From assembly GCA_937884995.1 (NCBI GenBank), contig CAKZZL010000012.1, forward strand, positions 1-64,000: 64,000 bases of DNA, in the 5' to 3' direction. A program made the position numbers and the translations under genes. The DNA comes from an uncultured Clostridia bacterium (GTDB taxonomy: Bacteria > Bacillota > Clostridia > Oscillospirales > Acutalibacteraceae). Shown here in pieces: positions 1 through 7,499 of this stretch (positions within the stretch are counted from its first letter, which is position 1; the number at the start of each line of letters is the position of its first letter). The notes under the pieces were generated by a model, which was given only the letters and a program-made list of their open reading frames with translations, was not told where the DNA came from and searched no databases.

Positions 1-227
1 TCATGGCGAAGAACAGCAAGCACCACGACGCGGTCAAAAACACCAACGCGACCTTTGGCTGGGGTACGAAAAGCGGAATGGAATATCTGGATCTGGAACC
101 GCGTATGAAGCTGGTTTCCGAGACCAGCTATAACGAGGAAATGAAGAAATACACGATCCGGGGAAAGCTGTTTGCCGCCACCATCGGGAAAAACATAAAC
201 AACAGACTTGCAGTATTCAAGTGGTAA
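1..227 (+). CDS. C-terminal part of a class I SAM-dependent methyltransferase (LCM family), truncated by the window edge
   Basis: Only the last 74 or so residues are inside the window, in an open frame that enters from the left edge. They carry the tail pattern I recognise from leucine-carboxyl-methyltransferase-like proteins (PF04072): an HDAVKNTNATFGWGTKSG stretch followed by a 'PRMKLVSETSYNEE' segment. The SAM-binding fold itself lies outside. Substrate cannot be told; in Clostridia such genes sit beside ECF transporters or siderophore-like clusters, which agrees with the next gene. The ATG at position 3 is internal and not a true start. The DNA is more G+C-rich than the rest of the window. 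Confidence 0.6.
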   Translation, partial: MAKNSKHHDAVKNTNATFGWGTKSGMEYLDLEPRMKLVSETSYNEEMKKYTIRGKLFAATIGKNINNRLAVFKW

Positions 228-243
228 AGATTGGAGGATAATC

Positions 244-813
244 ATGTTTACAAAATGGACGAAAAAAGAGATCCTGACGTTTGTACTTTGCTTTGCGGTA
301 TTTTTCGTGCTTGTCCTGGCTACGCAGCTGCCGGGATATCTCAGCCCGCTCTATTGGGCGATGTTTCCGGTGCTTTCCGCCTTTGTCGCCGCCGGGCCGC
401 TTACCTGTGTCATGTCCATGAAGAGAGGCTTCGGCTCTGCCGCCGCCCTGCCCCTGCTTTGGCTGATCGTCTACAAGCTGTTCGGTGAAATGGGCATGAC
501 CCTGATGTGGGTCGGCGCCCTGGCATTGATCGTTCTGGCAGAGCTATGCCATATGCTGGTTGGCCCGGAGAAACTGGCCAGTATCCGGATTTCCGTTGTC
601 ATTGCCGCACTTGTGCCATCTGCCGCGATCTGGCCCTTGTATCTCCAGAAGCCTGTCTTTTTGGCGGCTGCGGCGGAGGAGGGGATGAGTGCCGCCTATG
701 TGGCGAGTCTTGATAAGTATGGTAACATCGGTATTTTTGCTCTGATGATTGTTCTTTCGTGTGTTACGGCGACGCTCTCAGAACGGATCAGTGAGAAGAT
801 TCTGAAGATGTGA
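244..813 (+). CDS. MptD-family ECF transporter S component
   Basis: This 189-residue protein has five to six hydrophobic segments and resembles the MptD/Trep_Strep family of substrate-binding (S) components of energy-coupling-factor vitamin/metal transporters. The start at 244 is chosen because GGAGG lies just upstream (233-237). It follows the methyltransferase by 16 bases, so the two are probably one operon. S components work with an EcfT membrane partner and EcfA ATPases; none follows here, because sequence with different composition and opposite-strand fragments begins right after the stop codon. The solute is unknown. Functionality without the missing partners depends on a shared EcfAAT module elsewhere. 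Confidence 0.7.
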   Translation: MFTKWTKKEILTFVLCFAVFFVLVLATQLPGYLSPLYWAMFPVLSAFVAAGPLTCVMSMKRGFGSAAALPLLWLIVYKLFGEMGMTLMWVGALALIVLAELCHMLVGPEKLASIRISVVIAALVPSAAIWPLYLQKPVFLAAAAEEGMSAAYVASLDKYGNIGIFALMIVLSCVTATLSERISEKILKM

Positions 814-1004
814 AAAATGAGCCCAGGGAAAGCATAGGCATACAGGCCATCCCAAGACAGTTTGCCGTGCGAGTCGAGATAATCAAGCATTTTGTCTTTG
901 GATTCCTGGCGCTTGTATATCATCACCTGATATAACAATTCGGTCTTGCTCCCAAGCGTGATAATATTCACCACTTGTTCTTTTAACGCTTGAGAGCCAC
1001 CCAT
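814..1004 (-). pseudogene. Probable fragment of an unidentified gene (minus strand)
   Basis: An open frame begins with ATG at 1004 on the minus strand and reads protein-like for about 60 residues (MGGSQALKEQVV... then KMLDYLDSHGKLSWDGLYAYAFPG). It then continues only as antisense of the ECF S-component gene, so the sensible part ends near 814. No ribosome site is visible before the ATG; a long inverted repeat sits there instead. I do not recognise the family; the style resembles accessory proteins of conjugative or mobilizable elements, but that is a guess. It is most simply a 5' gene remnant left at a recombination boundary. Confidence 0.35.
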
Positions 1005-1016
1005 ACCACAATATAT

Positions 1017-1063
1017 ATAAGGAGTCTATGTCAGCAATCTTGTCGCTAACATAGACTCCTTAT
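1017..1063. repeat. Long perfect inverted repeat (15-bp arms)
   Basis: ATAAGGAGTCTATGT (1017-1031) is exactly repeated in inverted orientation at 1049-1063; after one mismatch, three more bases of the inner spacer also pair. No T-run follows on either side, so it is not a standard intrinsic terminator. It lies between two minus-strand gene fragments and could be a recombination-site remnant, an element end or an mRNA hairpin. Confidence 0.7.
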
Positions 1064-1092
1064 AGGTTAAAATAGGAATAAATCCTACAAAT

Positions 1093-1236
1093 TTAATCCT
1101 CTATGCTATCCACAAGCTTCTTCAACTTTTTGATATCATATATCCTTTTTGGATTTGTTTCACTTGTAGGTATTTCGTAAGCATTATGAACACTTCTGTT
1201 CATAACAGAATCAGCTTGTGTATCTTGGGCTGATTC
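1093..1236 (-). pseudogene. Possible 3' gene fragment (minus strand)
   Basis: A minus-strand frame from about 1236 to the TAA at 1093 encodes roughly 47 residues, ending ETNPKRIYDIKKLKKLVDSIED, with hydrophilic protein-like composition. An in-frame stop lies just upstream and there is no ribosome site, so at best it is the tail of a broken gene. The family is not recognised. Together with the fragment at 814-1004 it suggests decayed accessory DNA between the left-edge operon and the iron operon. The rest of 1237-1343 shows nothing I can name. Confidence 0.25.
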
Positions 1237-1343
1237 TCATTAGCAGTTTTCTGAAAGGTCAATTATACCCATATGGTTAGGATGGGCTAACTTGAGAAAA
1301 AGTCAAGAGCTAATTTGTTAATTTTCAATGTTTTTTGATTTTA

Positions 1344-1372
1344 TTGACACATTGTTTTTGCTGTGATAGAAT
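1344..1372 (+). promoter_or_regulatory. Promoter of the DUF4418-FtsX-ABC operon
   Basis: TTGACA (1344-1349) and TAGAAT (1367-1372) are separated by 17 bases, and TG at 1364-1365 makes the -10 element extended. A dyad operator lies directly downstream. Confidence 0.75.
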
Positions 1373-1387
1373 ACAAAATCATATATG

Positions 1388-1405
1388 AGTTAGCAATTAC
1401 TAACT
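1388..1405. promoter_or_regulatory. Putative metal-repressor operator, site 1
   Basis: AGTTAGCAATTACTAACT is an 18-base dyad with perfect 6-bp arms just after the transcription start predicted from the promoter at 1344-1372. The same 16-base core recurs before FTR1, before the DUF2318 operon and before the ZIP transporter, so it is likely bound by one repressor. TTAG/CTAA half sites recall DtxR/MntR-type boxes; that family assignment is inference. Confidence 0.65.
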
Positions 1406-1420
1406 GAATGGAGGATTACT

Positions 1421-1846
1421 ATGAAAAAAAGACCTTTTTCAAACATTGCACTTGATGCATTAACGCTGCCTATAGCATTAGTTCTGTTCATCGGTTCCTT
1501 TACTTTTTTGAAAACCTGTCCTGCTATGGAGGACGGTTCTTGGATGGCTTGCCATTGGGCAGGTCAGGCAATCAGCGGCGTAAGTGCGGTTATCGCCGCT
1601 TTGAGTATTGCAAATATTTTTGTGACGGATAAGGGCTTTAAGGCAGGCATATCTCTCGGAATTGCGCTTAACGCTATACTCAATGCATTTGTTCCCGGAA
1701 AACTGATTAATACCTGTATGATGCCCGATATGCAGTGCAATGCAGTAACAAAGCCTGCGGTTGCAGTTATCAGCGGTGTGCTTGCTGTTTTAGCAATCAT
1801 TAATGTTTTAGTATCGCTTAAAGGTAAGAAAAAAGAGAGCAAGTAA
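1421..1846 (+). CDS. DUF4418 family membrane protein
   Basis: This 141-residue protein has about four hydrophobic segments and the conserved cysteine/histidine pattern of DUF4418: 'KTCPAMEDGSWMACHWAG' near residues 31-48 and a second pair 'NTCMMPDMQCNA' near 101-112. The paired Cys, Met and His residues facing the membrane exterior could bind a metal, but no function is established. GGAGG precedes the ATG. Its stop codon overlaps the start of the following FtsX permease, so the two proteins are probably made together. Known associations of DUF4418 with FtsX/ABC genes in Firmicutes fit this context and the shared operator points to metal-controlled expression. Confidence 0.8.
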   Translation: MKKRPFSNIALDALTLPIALVLFIGSFTFLKTCPAMEDGSWMACHWAGQAISGVSAVIAALSIANIFVTDKGFKAGISLGIALNAILNAFVPGKLINTCMMPDMQCNAVTKPAVAVISGVLAVLAIINVLVSLKGKKKESK

Positions 1847-3048
1847 TGGACATAAATAAATTACCGATTAAAAATTTACAGCACAAGACAGGCAGATCAA
1901 CGGCACTTATGCTAGTTGTGCTTCTGCTTTCTGTTTCAATGCTTAGCGGCTCGCTTATTGTCGGCAGTCTTCAGAGCGGACTTAACAGCCTTGAAACAAG
2001 GCTTGGCGCGGATATCATCGTTGTACCCGATGAAGCAAAGTCGAAAAAAGATTTGGAGTCGATTTTGCTTGACGGCGTTCCCGGATATTTCTATATGGAT
2101 AAGGAATATCTTGACGAGATTGCCGAGCGTGAGGGTGTAAAGAAGATATCGGCACAGTATTATCTTGCTTCAACGAAGGCAGGCTGCTGTACAATGCCTG
2201 TTCAGATTATCGGTTTTGACCCCGAAACCGATTTTACCGTTACACCGTGGATTACAAAAAGCTACGGAAAAGAGTTACGTCTTTATGATGTTGTGGCAGG
2301 CTATAACATAAATAAAGCAGTCGGCGGACAGGTAACCTTTTTCGGCAAGGATTGCACTATTGTTGCAAAGCTTGACAGAACGGGAACAGAGCTTGACAAC
2401 GCCGTCTATGCAAATTTCGACACTACAAAGGCGCTTATTGAAGCATCAAAGGAAAACAGCTTTTCGTTTTTTTCAAACCATAATCCCGATGAGATTATTT
2501 CTTCTATTTTGATTGATGTTGAGGACGGTTACAGCATTGACGAAGTTGTCGGAGATATTAATATTCACATTAAAGGCGTTGAGGCAACGGCAACAAAAAG
2601 TATGCTCTCAGGCGTATCGGATAGCCTTTCGGGAGTCGCAAGGATTATCAAGCTGCTTGTGGGCGCCGTATGGCTTTTGGTGCTTATAATATTGCTTGTT
2701 GTATTCTCATCAATGATAAACGAACGCAAAAAGGAATTTGCCGTTTTGCGTGTTGCAGGGATGTCAAGAGCAATGCTTGCAAAAGTAATACTAATGGAAT
2801 CTGCGCTTGTCAGCCTGATTGGCGGAATAACGGGCTGTGCCTTCTCGCTCATAATGATATATCCGTTCAGCACTATGATTGAAAACGAGCTCGGTATGCC
2901 GTTCTTAACCCCAAGTGTCAGCAGAGCCGCAGTGCTTACTGCCGTAACACTATTTCTGACGGTGCTTGCAGGTGCGTCAGCCTCCTCTTACGCTGCGGTA
3001 AAGCTCAGTAAGGTTGACACGGGACTCATACTGAAAGAGGGTAATTAA
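1846..3048 (+). CDS. FtsX-like ABC transporter permease (MacB type)
   Basis: This 400-residue protein has one N-terminal membrane helix (about residues 18-40), a roughly 220-residue extracytoplasmic MacB-like domain, and three C-terminal helices with the FtsX-type 'SMINERKKEFAVLRVAGMSR' coupling segment. It overlaps the DUF4418 stop codon by one base and abuts the ATPase gene, forming a three-gene operon. MacB-like exporters usually move lipoproteins, peptides or signals mechanically rather than by classical uptake. The operator and the neighbouring iron genes suggest a role in metal homeostasis; the substrate is unknown. Confidence 0.85.
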   Translation: MDINKLPIKNLQHKTGRSTALMLVVLLLSVSMLSGSLIVGSLQSGLNSLETRLGADIIVVPDEAKSKKDLESILLDGVPGYFYMDKEYLDEIAEREGVKKISAQYYLASTKAGCCTMPVQIIGFDPETDFTVTPWITKSYGKELRLYDVVAGYNINKAVGGQVTFFGKDCTIVAKLDRTGTELDNAVYANFDTTKALIEASKENSFSFFSNHNPDEIISSILIDVEDGYSIDEVVGDINIHIKGVEATATKSMLSGVSDSLSGVARIIKLLVGAVWLLVLIILLVVFSSMINERKKEFAVLRVAGMSRAMLAKVILMESALVSLIGGITGCAFSLIMIYPFSTMIENELGMPFLTPSVSRAAVLTAVTLFLTVLAGASASSYAAVKLSKVDTGLILKEGN

Positions 3049-3732
3049 ATGATATTAAAGGCTGAAAATATTTCTAAAAAATTCCCGAGGAAGCTGAAGG
3101 AAGCAAACTTTTTCTATGCCGTTAATCCGCTTGATTTCACGCTTGAACAAGGCAAGGTTACAGAGATAATCGGAAGGTCAGGTGGCGGAAAAACAACGCT
3201 TTTGAATATGCTTTCAGGCTTGCTGTCGCCATCAGACGGCAGAGTTACGCTTGACGGAAAGGACATTTATTCCTTTACCGATAAGGAACTTTCATTATTA
3301 AGAAACGAGCACTTCGGCGTTGTTCCGCAGGGACATACGGGAATTGAAAACCTGACGGTGCTTGAAAACGTGCTGCTGCCTTATGTGCTTTATCATAAGG
3401 ATAACAAAGCGGAAGAAAGGGCACTTGAACTGCTTGAAAGGGTGGATATTCTAACCCTTGCCGAAGCGTATCCGAGCGAGCTTTCGGGCGGCGAGGTCAG
3501 AAGGCTTGCAATCGCAAGAGCACTTATTATGAATCCCGAATTTGTTTTTGCAGACGAGCCTACGGGCGACCTCGATGACGAAAATACCGAATCGGTGTTA
3601 CAGCTATTTAGAGAGCTTGCAAACGGCGGCACCGCAGTTTTACTCGTTACGCATGAAGCAGAGGCAAAAAAAATTGCTGATATAACCTACAAAATGAATA
3701 ACGGAAATATAGAACCGGTTAGCGGTTGCTAA
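3049..3732 (+). CDS. ABC transporter ATP-binding protein (MacB/LolD type)
   Basis: This 227-residue ATPase carries Walker A GRSGGGKTT, signature LSGGEVRR and Walker B FVFADEPTGDLDDE, typical of the LolD/MacB subfamily that partners FtsX permeases. It starts immediately after the permease stop codon. It closes the first operon; no clear intrinsic terminator follows, and the FTR1 promoter begins 18 bases after its stop. It probably powers the permease encoded at 1846-3048. Confidence 0.9.
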   Translation: MILKAENISKKFPRKLKEANFFYAVNPLDFTLEQGKVTEIIGRSGGGKTTLLNMLSGLLSPSDGRVTLDGKDIYSFTDKELSLLRNEHFGVVPQGHTGIENLTVLENVLLPYVLYHKDNKAEERALELLERVDILTLAEAYPSELSGGEVRRLAIARALIMNPEFVFADEPTGDLDDENTESVLQLFRELANGGTAVLLVTHEAEAKKIADITYKMNNGNIEPVSGC

Positions 3733-3750
3733 TTATTTTCCGGATTTCTA

Positions 3751-3779
3751 TTGACATTCAAAAATAATTATGTTATAAA
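3751..3779 (+). promoter_or_regulatory. Promoter of the FTR1 / iron-lipoprotein operon
   Basis: TTGACA (3751-3756) and TATAAA (3774-3779) are spaced by 17 bases, with TG at 3771-3772 giving an extended -10. Two operator dyads lie downstream. Confidence 0.75.
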
Positions 3780-3794
3780 AGATATGAATTAAAA

Positions 3795-3810
3795 GTTAGC
3801 ATTAGGTAAC
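3795..3810. promoter_or_regulatory. Putative metal-repressor operator, site 2
   Basis: GTTAGCATTAGGTAAC matches the shared GTTAGC-N5-CTAAC pattern with one mismatch and lies about 15 bases after the -10 element, overlapping the start of the transcript. Confidence 0.55.
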
Positions 3811-3815
3811 CGGCA

Positions 3816-3834
3816 TGGTCAGCATCGCTGACCA
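3816..3834 (+). promoter_or_regulatory. Hairpin in the FTR1 leader
   Basis: TGGTCAGC-ATC-GCTGACCA is a perfect 8-bp stem with a 3-base loop between two operator copies. It lacks a T-run, so it is not a classical terminator; it may affect leader RNA stability or simply be chance. Confidence 0.4.
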
Positions 3835-3851
3835 TTTATAAAATGCTTTCG

Positions 3852-3867
3852 GTTAGCAATCCCTAAC
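3852..3867. promoter_or_regulatory. Putative metal-repressor operator, site 3
   Basis: GTTAGCAATCCCTAAC fits the shared dyad and lies four bases before the GGAGG of the FTR1 gene, about 70 bases into the predicted transcript. With site 2 it forms a tandem pair. Confidence 0.55.
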
Positions 3868-3924
3868 TTACGGAGGCGATGCTTTACGAATATAAAAACG
3901 ACAGAAAAACGAATAGTTGCCTTT

Positions 3925-5277
3925 ATGTTTGCTGTATTGGTGGCAGTATTTGCGTTGTTCCCGATAAGTGCTTTTGCCGATGAAGAAATTCCACACTATT
4001 CAACGTGGGAGGAGGCGCAGCCCGTTTACTTCCCTGACAGCACCAGCACCAATATGAACGAGGTCGCATATGCTATAGACCAGTGTATGCAGGCAGGACT
4101 TCAGAATTACGAAGCCGGCAATATGGATGCAGCATATAAGTGTATGCAGGACGGCTATTACGGATATTACGAAGTCTGTGGTTTTGAACGACAGACAATG
4201 AGTCGTATTTCCGGTGCACGTAAAAATGAAATTGAGCTTTTGTACAAAGCCTGCCGTCAATCGGTTAAAAAGGACCAAGGTATGGAGGTTGCAAAAGCAA
4301 ATGTTGAAGAACTGACATCTAAATTGTACGAGGATGCACTATTGTTAAGTCCTACAACTGAGGCTTTTGAAAAGCTGACAGGCTCGGCGAGCGGCGGTAC
4401 AAAGGTAACCTCCGGTGCATTTTTCCTTGAAGCATTTATTATTTTGCTTCGTGAAGGATTAGAGGCAATTCTTGTTATCGGCGGTATTATTGCATATCTT
4501 GTTAAGTCAGGCAACAAAAACAAGCTCAAGCCCGTTTATATCGGCTCGGTTGTAGCTATTGCCTGCAGCGCACTTGCCGCTTGGATACTTGGCATACTTA
4601 AAGCCAAGAGCTCGATGTTCGGCGCATCGCAGGAGGTTATTGAAGGCGTTACAGCTCTTCTTGCGGTTGTGGTACTGTTCTATGTCAGCAACTGGATGCT
4701 TAATAAATCCGAAACAGAAACATGGAACAGATATATCAACGATAAGGTTGAGGGCTCTGTTTCAAGAGGCAGTATGTTTGCGCTCGGCTTCACAGCCTTC
4801 CTTGCAGTATTCCGTGAGGGCGCAGAGGTAATTCTGTTTTACCAGCCAATGCTTTCAGATGCAAAGGATCAGAATATCGGCTCCGGAGCAATTTGGCTCG
4901 GCGTTGTAGTGGCTGTTGCGATACTCGCAGTTGTATTTATTGCAATTCGCTTCTTCTCAATCAAGCTTCCGCTCAAGCCGTTCTTCCTTGCAACAAGTAT
5001 TTTAATGGCATTTATGTCAATAGCGTTCCTCGGCTCAGGTATCAAGGAACTGCTTGAGGGCGATGCAATTAACCTTTGGAACGTTCACATTCCTGTTATT
5101 TCAGACCTTGTTGCAAAGATACCCGAAAACGATTTGCTTGATACCTTCGGAATTTATCCACATATTGAGACTATCGTTCCCCAGCTTGTGCTTCTTGTTA
5201 TTACTATTGTGCTTTTCATCATTGCACAGAAGAAAAACAAGAAAATCAAAAAGGAACTTGCCGATAAGGCAGAATAA
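3925..5277 (+). CDS. FTR1 family iron permease
   Basis: This is a high-affinity iron permease of the FTR1/EfeU family. An extracytoplasmic helical region of about 150 residues precedes seven membrane helices. The two REXXE iron-binding motifs are present as REGLE near residue 175 and REGAE near 297. With the ATG at 3925 the signal peptide (MFAVLVAVFALFPISAFA) would lack a charged n-region, whereas the open frame extends upstream with Lys/Arg residues and a well-placed GGAGG (3872-3876) that points to a non-ATG codon, ACG at 3886. The true start is therefore uncertain. The next gene is the matching iron lipoprotein, and two operator copies precede it. Confidence 0.92.
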   Translation: MFAVLVAVFALFPISAFADEEIPHYSTWEEAQPVYFPDSTSTNMNEVAYAIDQCMQAGLQNYEAGNMDAAYKCMQDGYYGYYEVCGFERQTMSRISGARKNEIELLYKACRQSVKKDQGMEVAKANVEELTSKLYEDALLLSPTTEAFEKLTGSASGGTKVTSGAFFLEAFIILLREGLEAILVIGGIIAYLVKSGNKNKLKPVYIGSVVAIACSALAAWILGILKAKSSMFGASQEVIEGVTALLAVVVLFYVSNWMLNKSETETWNRYINDKVEGSVSRGSMFALGFTAFLAVFREGAEVILFYQPMLSDAKDQNIGSGAIWLGVVVAVAILAVVFIAIRFFSIKLPLKPFFLATSILMAFMSIAFLGSGIKELLEGDAINLWNVHIPVISDLVAKIPENDLLDTFGIYPHIETIVPQLVLLVITIVLFIIAQKKNKKIKKELADKAE

Positions 5278-5348
5278 AACGGATTTAACTCTTACGACAT
5301 AAAGAGTGAATTAATAAATATATTTCTTTTCGAAAGGAGAAAAACACT

Positions 5349-6002
5349 ATGTCAAAGAAAATGAAGGGCATTATCGTAGCAATACTTTGCATTGCTTTAA
5401 TTGCAGTTGTATTTGCTGCTTGCTCAAACAACAAGACCACAGACGATCAGTCAGCCGGAGCTGCAGTTTCTGATACAGCTGACACAACAGAGCCGGCCGA
5501 AGATGAAGAAGAGGCAGGCTTCACTGAAATCCCGATTTTCGAGGATGAAGAGCTTGAATTCATTAACCTTTCCGCAGTTTACTTCCAGCCCGTTCCTATG
5601 AGCGACGGCACAAAAGCAGAGGATTATGACATCCACCTTGAGGCTGATATTGCTGCTCTTGAGAATGACTTTGGTTATGAGCTTGGCTCATGGATTCCTT
5701 ATCTTACCGTTGATTACGATGTAATCGCTGCAGACGGCACAAGCGCTGCAAAGGGTACATTTATGGAAATGGCTGCTTCTGACGGTCCGCACTACGGCGC
5801 TAACATTAAGCTTCCCGATGCTGGTACTTACAGCCTTAAGATTACAATCCACAGCCCTGCTGATAACGATTATCTTCTTCATACCGACTCACTTACAGGC
5901 CCCGGTGCTAAGTCATTTGACGAAGCATTTAAGGACGGCGTGCTTGAGTACACATATGAAGGCTGGAACTACGAAGGTCCTGTTGAGATTCCTGCTAACT
6001 AA
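5349..6002 (+). CDS. P19/Tp34-family periplasmic-type iron lipoprotein
   Basis: The protein begins with a lipoprotein signal peptide with lipidated Cys25 (VVFAACSNN). An acidic linker follows, then an iron-transporter domain of the Tp34/P19 family: 'AVYFQPVPM', 'IHLEADIAAL' and 'GSWIPYLTVDYDV' place the Met, His and Glu/Asp residues that bind Cu/Fe in characterised members. It would capture iron outside the membrane and hand it to the FTR1 permease encoded just upstream. A strong AAAGGAG precedes the ATG. An intrinsic terminator follows, so FTR1 and this gene form a two-gene unit. Confidence 0.88.
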   Translation: MSKKMKGIIVAILCIALIAVVFAACSNNKTTDDQSAGAAVSDTADTTEPAEDEEEAGFTEIPIFEDEELEFINLSAVYFQPVPMSDGTKAEDYDIHLEADIAALENDFGYELGSWIPYLTVDYDVIAADGTSAAKGTFMEMAASDGPHYGANIKLPDAGTYSLKITIHSPADNDYLLHTDSLTGPGAKSFDEAFKDGVLEYTYEGWNYEGPVEIPAN

Positions 6003-6033
6003 GGATTTCTCAAAAGTTAATTAAAACTAACAA

Positions 6034-6065
6034 AAATCCGCAGTGTCTTCACTGCGGATTTTTTG
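6034..6065 (+). terminator. Intrinsic terminator after the iron lipoprotein gene
   Basis: AATCCGCAGTG-TCTT-CACTGCGGATT forms an 11-bp stem followed by a run of six or more T. Confidence 0.92.
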
Positions 6066-6101
6066 TATCTGCTTAATATAAATATATTTATATTAAAATA
6101 G

Positions 6102-6129
6102 TTGATTTTTTTATAAAAAGTATTATAAT
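6102..6129 (+). promoter_or_regulatory. Promoter of the DUF2318-Frd operon
   Basis: TTGATT (6102-6107) and TATAAT (6124-6129) are separated by 16 bases. Confidence 0.6.
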
Positions 6130-6136
6130 AGTGTTG

Positions 6137-6154
6137 AGTTATCCGTGGATAACT
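6137..6154. promoter_or_regulatory. Perfect dyad at the transcription start
   Basis: AGTTATCC-GT-GGATAACT has perfect 8-bp arms and begins eight bases after the -10 element. It differs from the GTTAGC sites, so a second regulator or a variant operator is possible. Confidence 0.5.
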
Positions 6155-6172
6155 TGTTTTTTTGAAATTTAG

Positions 6173-6188
6173 GTTGCCTATTGCTAAC
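6173..6188. promoter_or_regulatory. Putative metal-repressor operator, site 4 (degenerate)
   Basis: Read on the minus strand, GTTAGCAATAGGCAAC resembles site 2 (GTTAGCATTAGGTAAC) and fits the shared pattern with two mismatches. It lies in the leader about 25 bases before the first start codon of the operon. Confidence 0.45.
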
Positions 6189-6213
6189 TCAAATCCATCC
6201 AGAGGTAAACATT

Positions 6214-7488
6214 ATGCTTAAATATTTAGTGCTTCTAACAAGCGATTTAATGTCTGCCGGCATTATTATCGGAATGCTGTTTGCGTACATAAAGTATAAT
6301 TACAAGGAAATCGGAAGGAAAATCGTTTTCGGAGCCTTTGGCTTTTCCGTTTTTGCTTCTGCGATAATGACTGCCCTGCTGAACACAAAAAACGTCGTCA
6401 GCCAGAAACTGAACATAGGTTACTTGGCATATATCAATATCGGGCTGTTTGCTATATTTATTTTAGCATTTCTGCTTTTGCTTGTTTTCAGCATTACGCC
6501 GATACGCAAAAAGACGAAAACTGCAGGCGAAATTGTAACCTATATTGCCGCCTCGCTTATGATATTTGTGCTTTGCTTTTATAAGCTGCCAACAGTATTT
6601 GCTTATCCGTTTCACTTTGATTTGTCGGATAACACGGTTTTATCTACTGACTTTATCTACCGTTTTATCGGTTGTCTGTTCGGTTTCATACTGGCACTTG
6701 TTTCGGCAACGGCGGCATATAAGACTGAAAAGGCTATCAAAAGCCCGCTCAACAAAATATTCCTGTTTATCATTATGTTTATTCAGGCGTTTTATTTTGC
6801 AGGAACGGGCGTACAGCTTCTAAGGCAGAGAAGGTTAATACCTCAGTCAACCTTTACCTTTAAGTTCATTATGCTTGTCAACAATTACAGCGAATATTTC
6901 ATTATTGCCGTTACCATTGTTGCGCTTCTTGCTGCAATCTATCTATACTTTGACAACAGAAAAGTTAAAGAGGAATACTCAAACTCCGCACAGCTCAGAA
7001 AGATTAAGGCAAGAATGAGGAGGCAGAGGCGTTGGTCGGTGGTGCTCCTTATCTGCACAATCCTTGCGGTTGTAAATCTTACTGTGATTGATGCTTATAA
7101 CAATAAAGAGCCTGACGAGGCTCCCGTTGAAGAATGTATTGACGAGGGCGATAATTTAATCGTGCCTTATACAATGGTTGAAGACGGACATCTTCACCGC
7201 TTCGGCTATACAACTGACGACGGAATTTTAGTAAAGTTTATTGTTGTTCAAAAGCCGGGTACGACAACCTATGGCGTAGGACTTGATGCCTGCGACATCT
7301 GCGGAGACGCGGGTTATTATGAAAGAGATGAACAAATTGTTTGCCGCCGCTGCGATGTTGTTATGAACAAAAACACCATCGGCTTCAAGGGCGGATGCAA
7401 TCCGATTGTTATTGAATACTCTGTTGAAAATGCTCAAATCATTGTGCCGAAATCGACCTTGATTGAGCATCAGGATGAATTTAAATAA
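6214..7488 (+). CDS. DUF2318 domain membrane protein (Fe-S-containing, FTR1/P19 system)
   Basis: About eight N-terminal membrane helices are followed, after a basic segment and a further helix, by a C-terminal extracytoplasmic DUF2318 domain. The domain has the cysteine set CDICG, CRRCDVVMN and KGGCNP, plausible ligands for a metal or Fe-S centre. Homologues sit between P19 and the FtsX permeases in the Campylobacter-type P19 iron system, and here the order is the same. I choose ATG 6214, which has AGAGG upstream; an in-frame TTG at 6181 lies inside the operator. The gene starts an apparent ten-gene operon and is likely needed to process or reduce imported iron. Confidence 0.85.
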   Translation: MLKYLVLLTSDLMSAGIIIGMLFAYIKYNYKEIGRKIVFGAFGFSVFASAIMTALLNTKNVVSQKLNIGYLAYINIGLFAIFILAFLLLLVFSITPIRKKTKTAGEIVTYIAASLMIFVLCFYKLPTVFAYPFHFDLSDNTVLSTDFIYRFIGCLFGFILALVSATAAYKTEKAIKSPLNKIFLFIIMFIQAFYFAGTGVQLLRQRRLIPQSTFTFKFIMLVNNYSEYFIIAVTIVALLAAIYLYFDNRKVKEEYSNSAQLRKIKARMRRQRRWSVVLLICTILAVVNLTVIDAYNNKEPDEAPVEECIDEGDNLIVPYTMVEDGHLHRFGYTTDDGILVKFIVVQKPGTTTYGVGLDACDICGDAGYYERDEQIVCRRCDVVMNKNTIGFKGGCNPIVIEYSVENAQIIVPKSTLIEHQDEFK

Positions 7489-7499
7489 GGAGGTGCGGT

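Noticed and set aside
1017..1063. Inverted repeat as an intrinsic terminator
   Set aside because: There is no T-run on either side; listed as a repeat instead.
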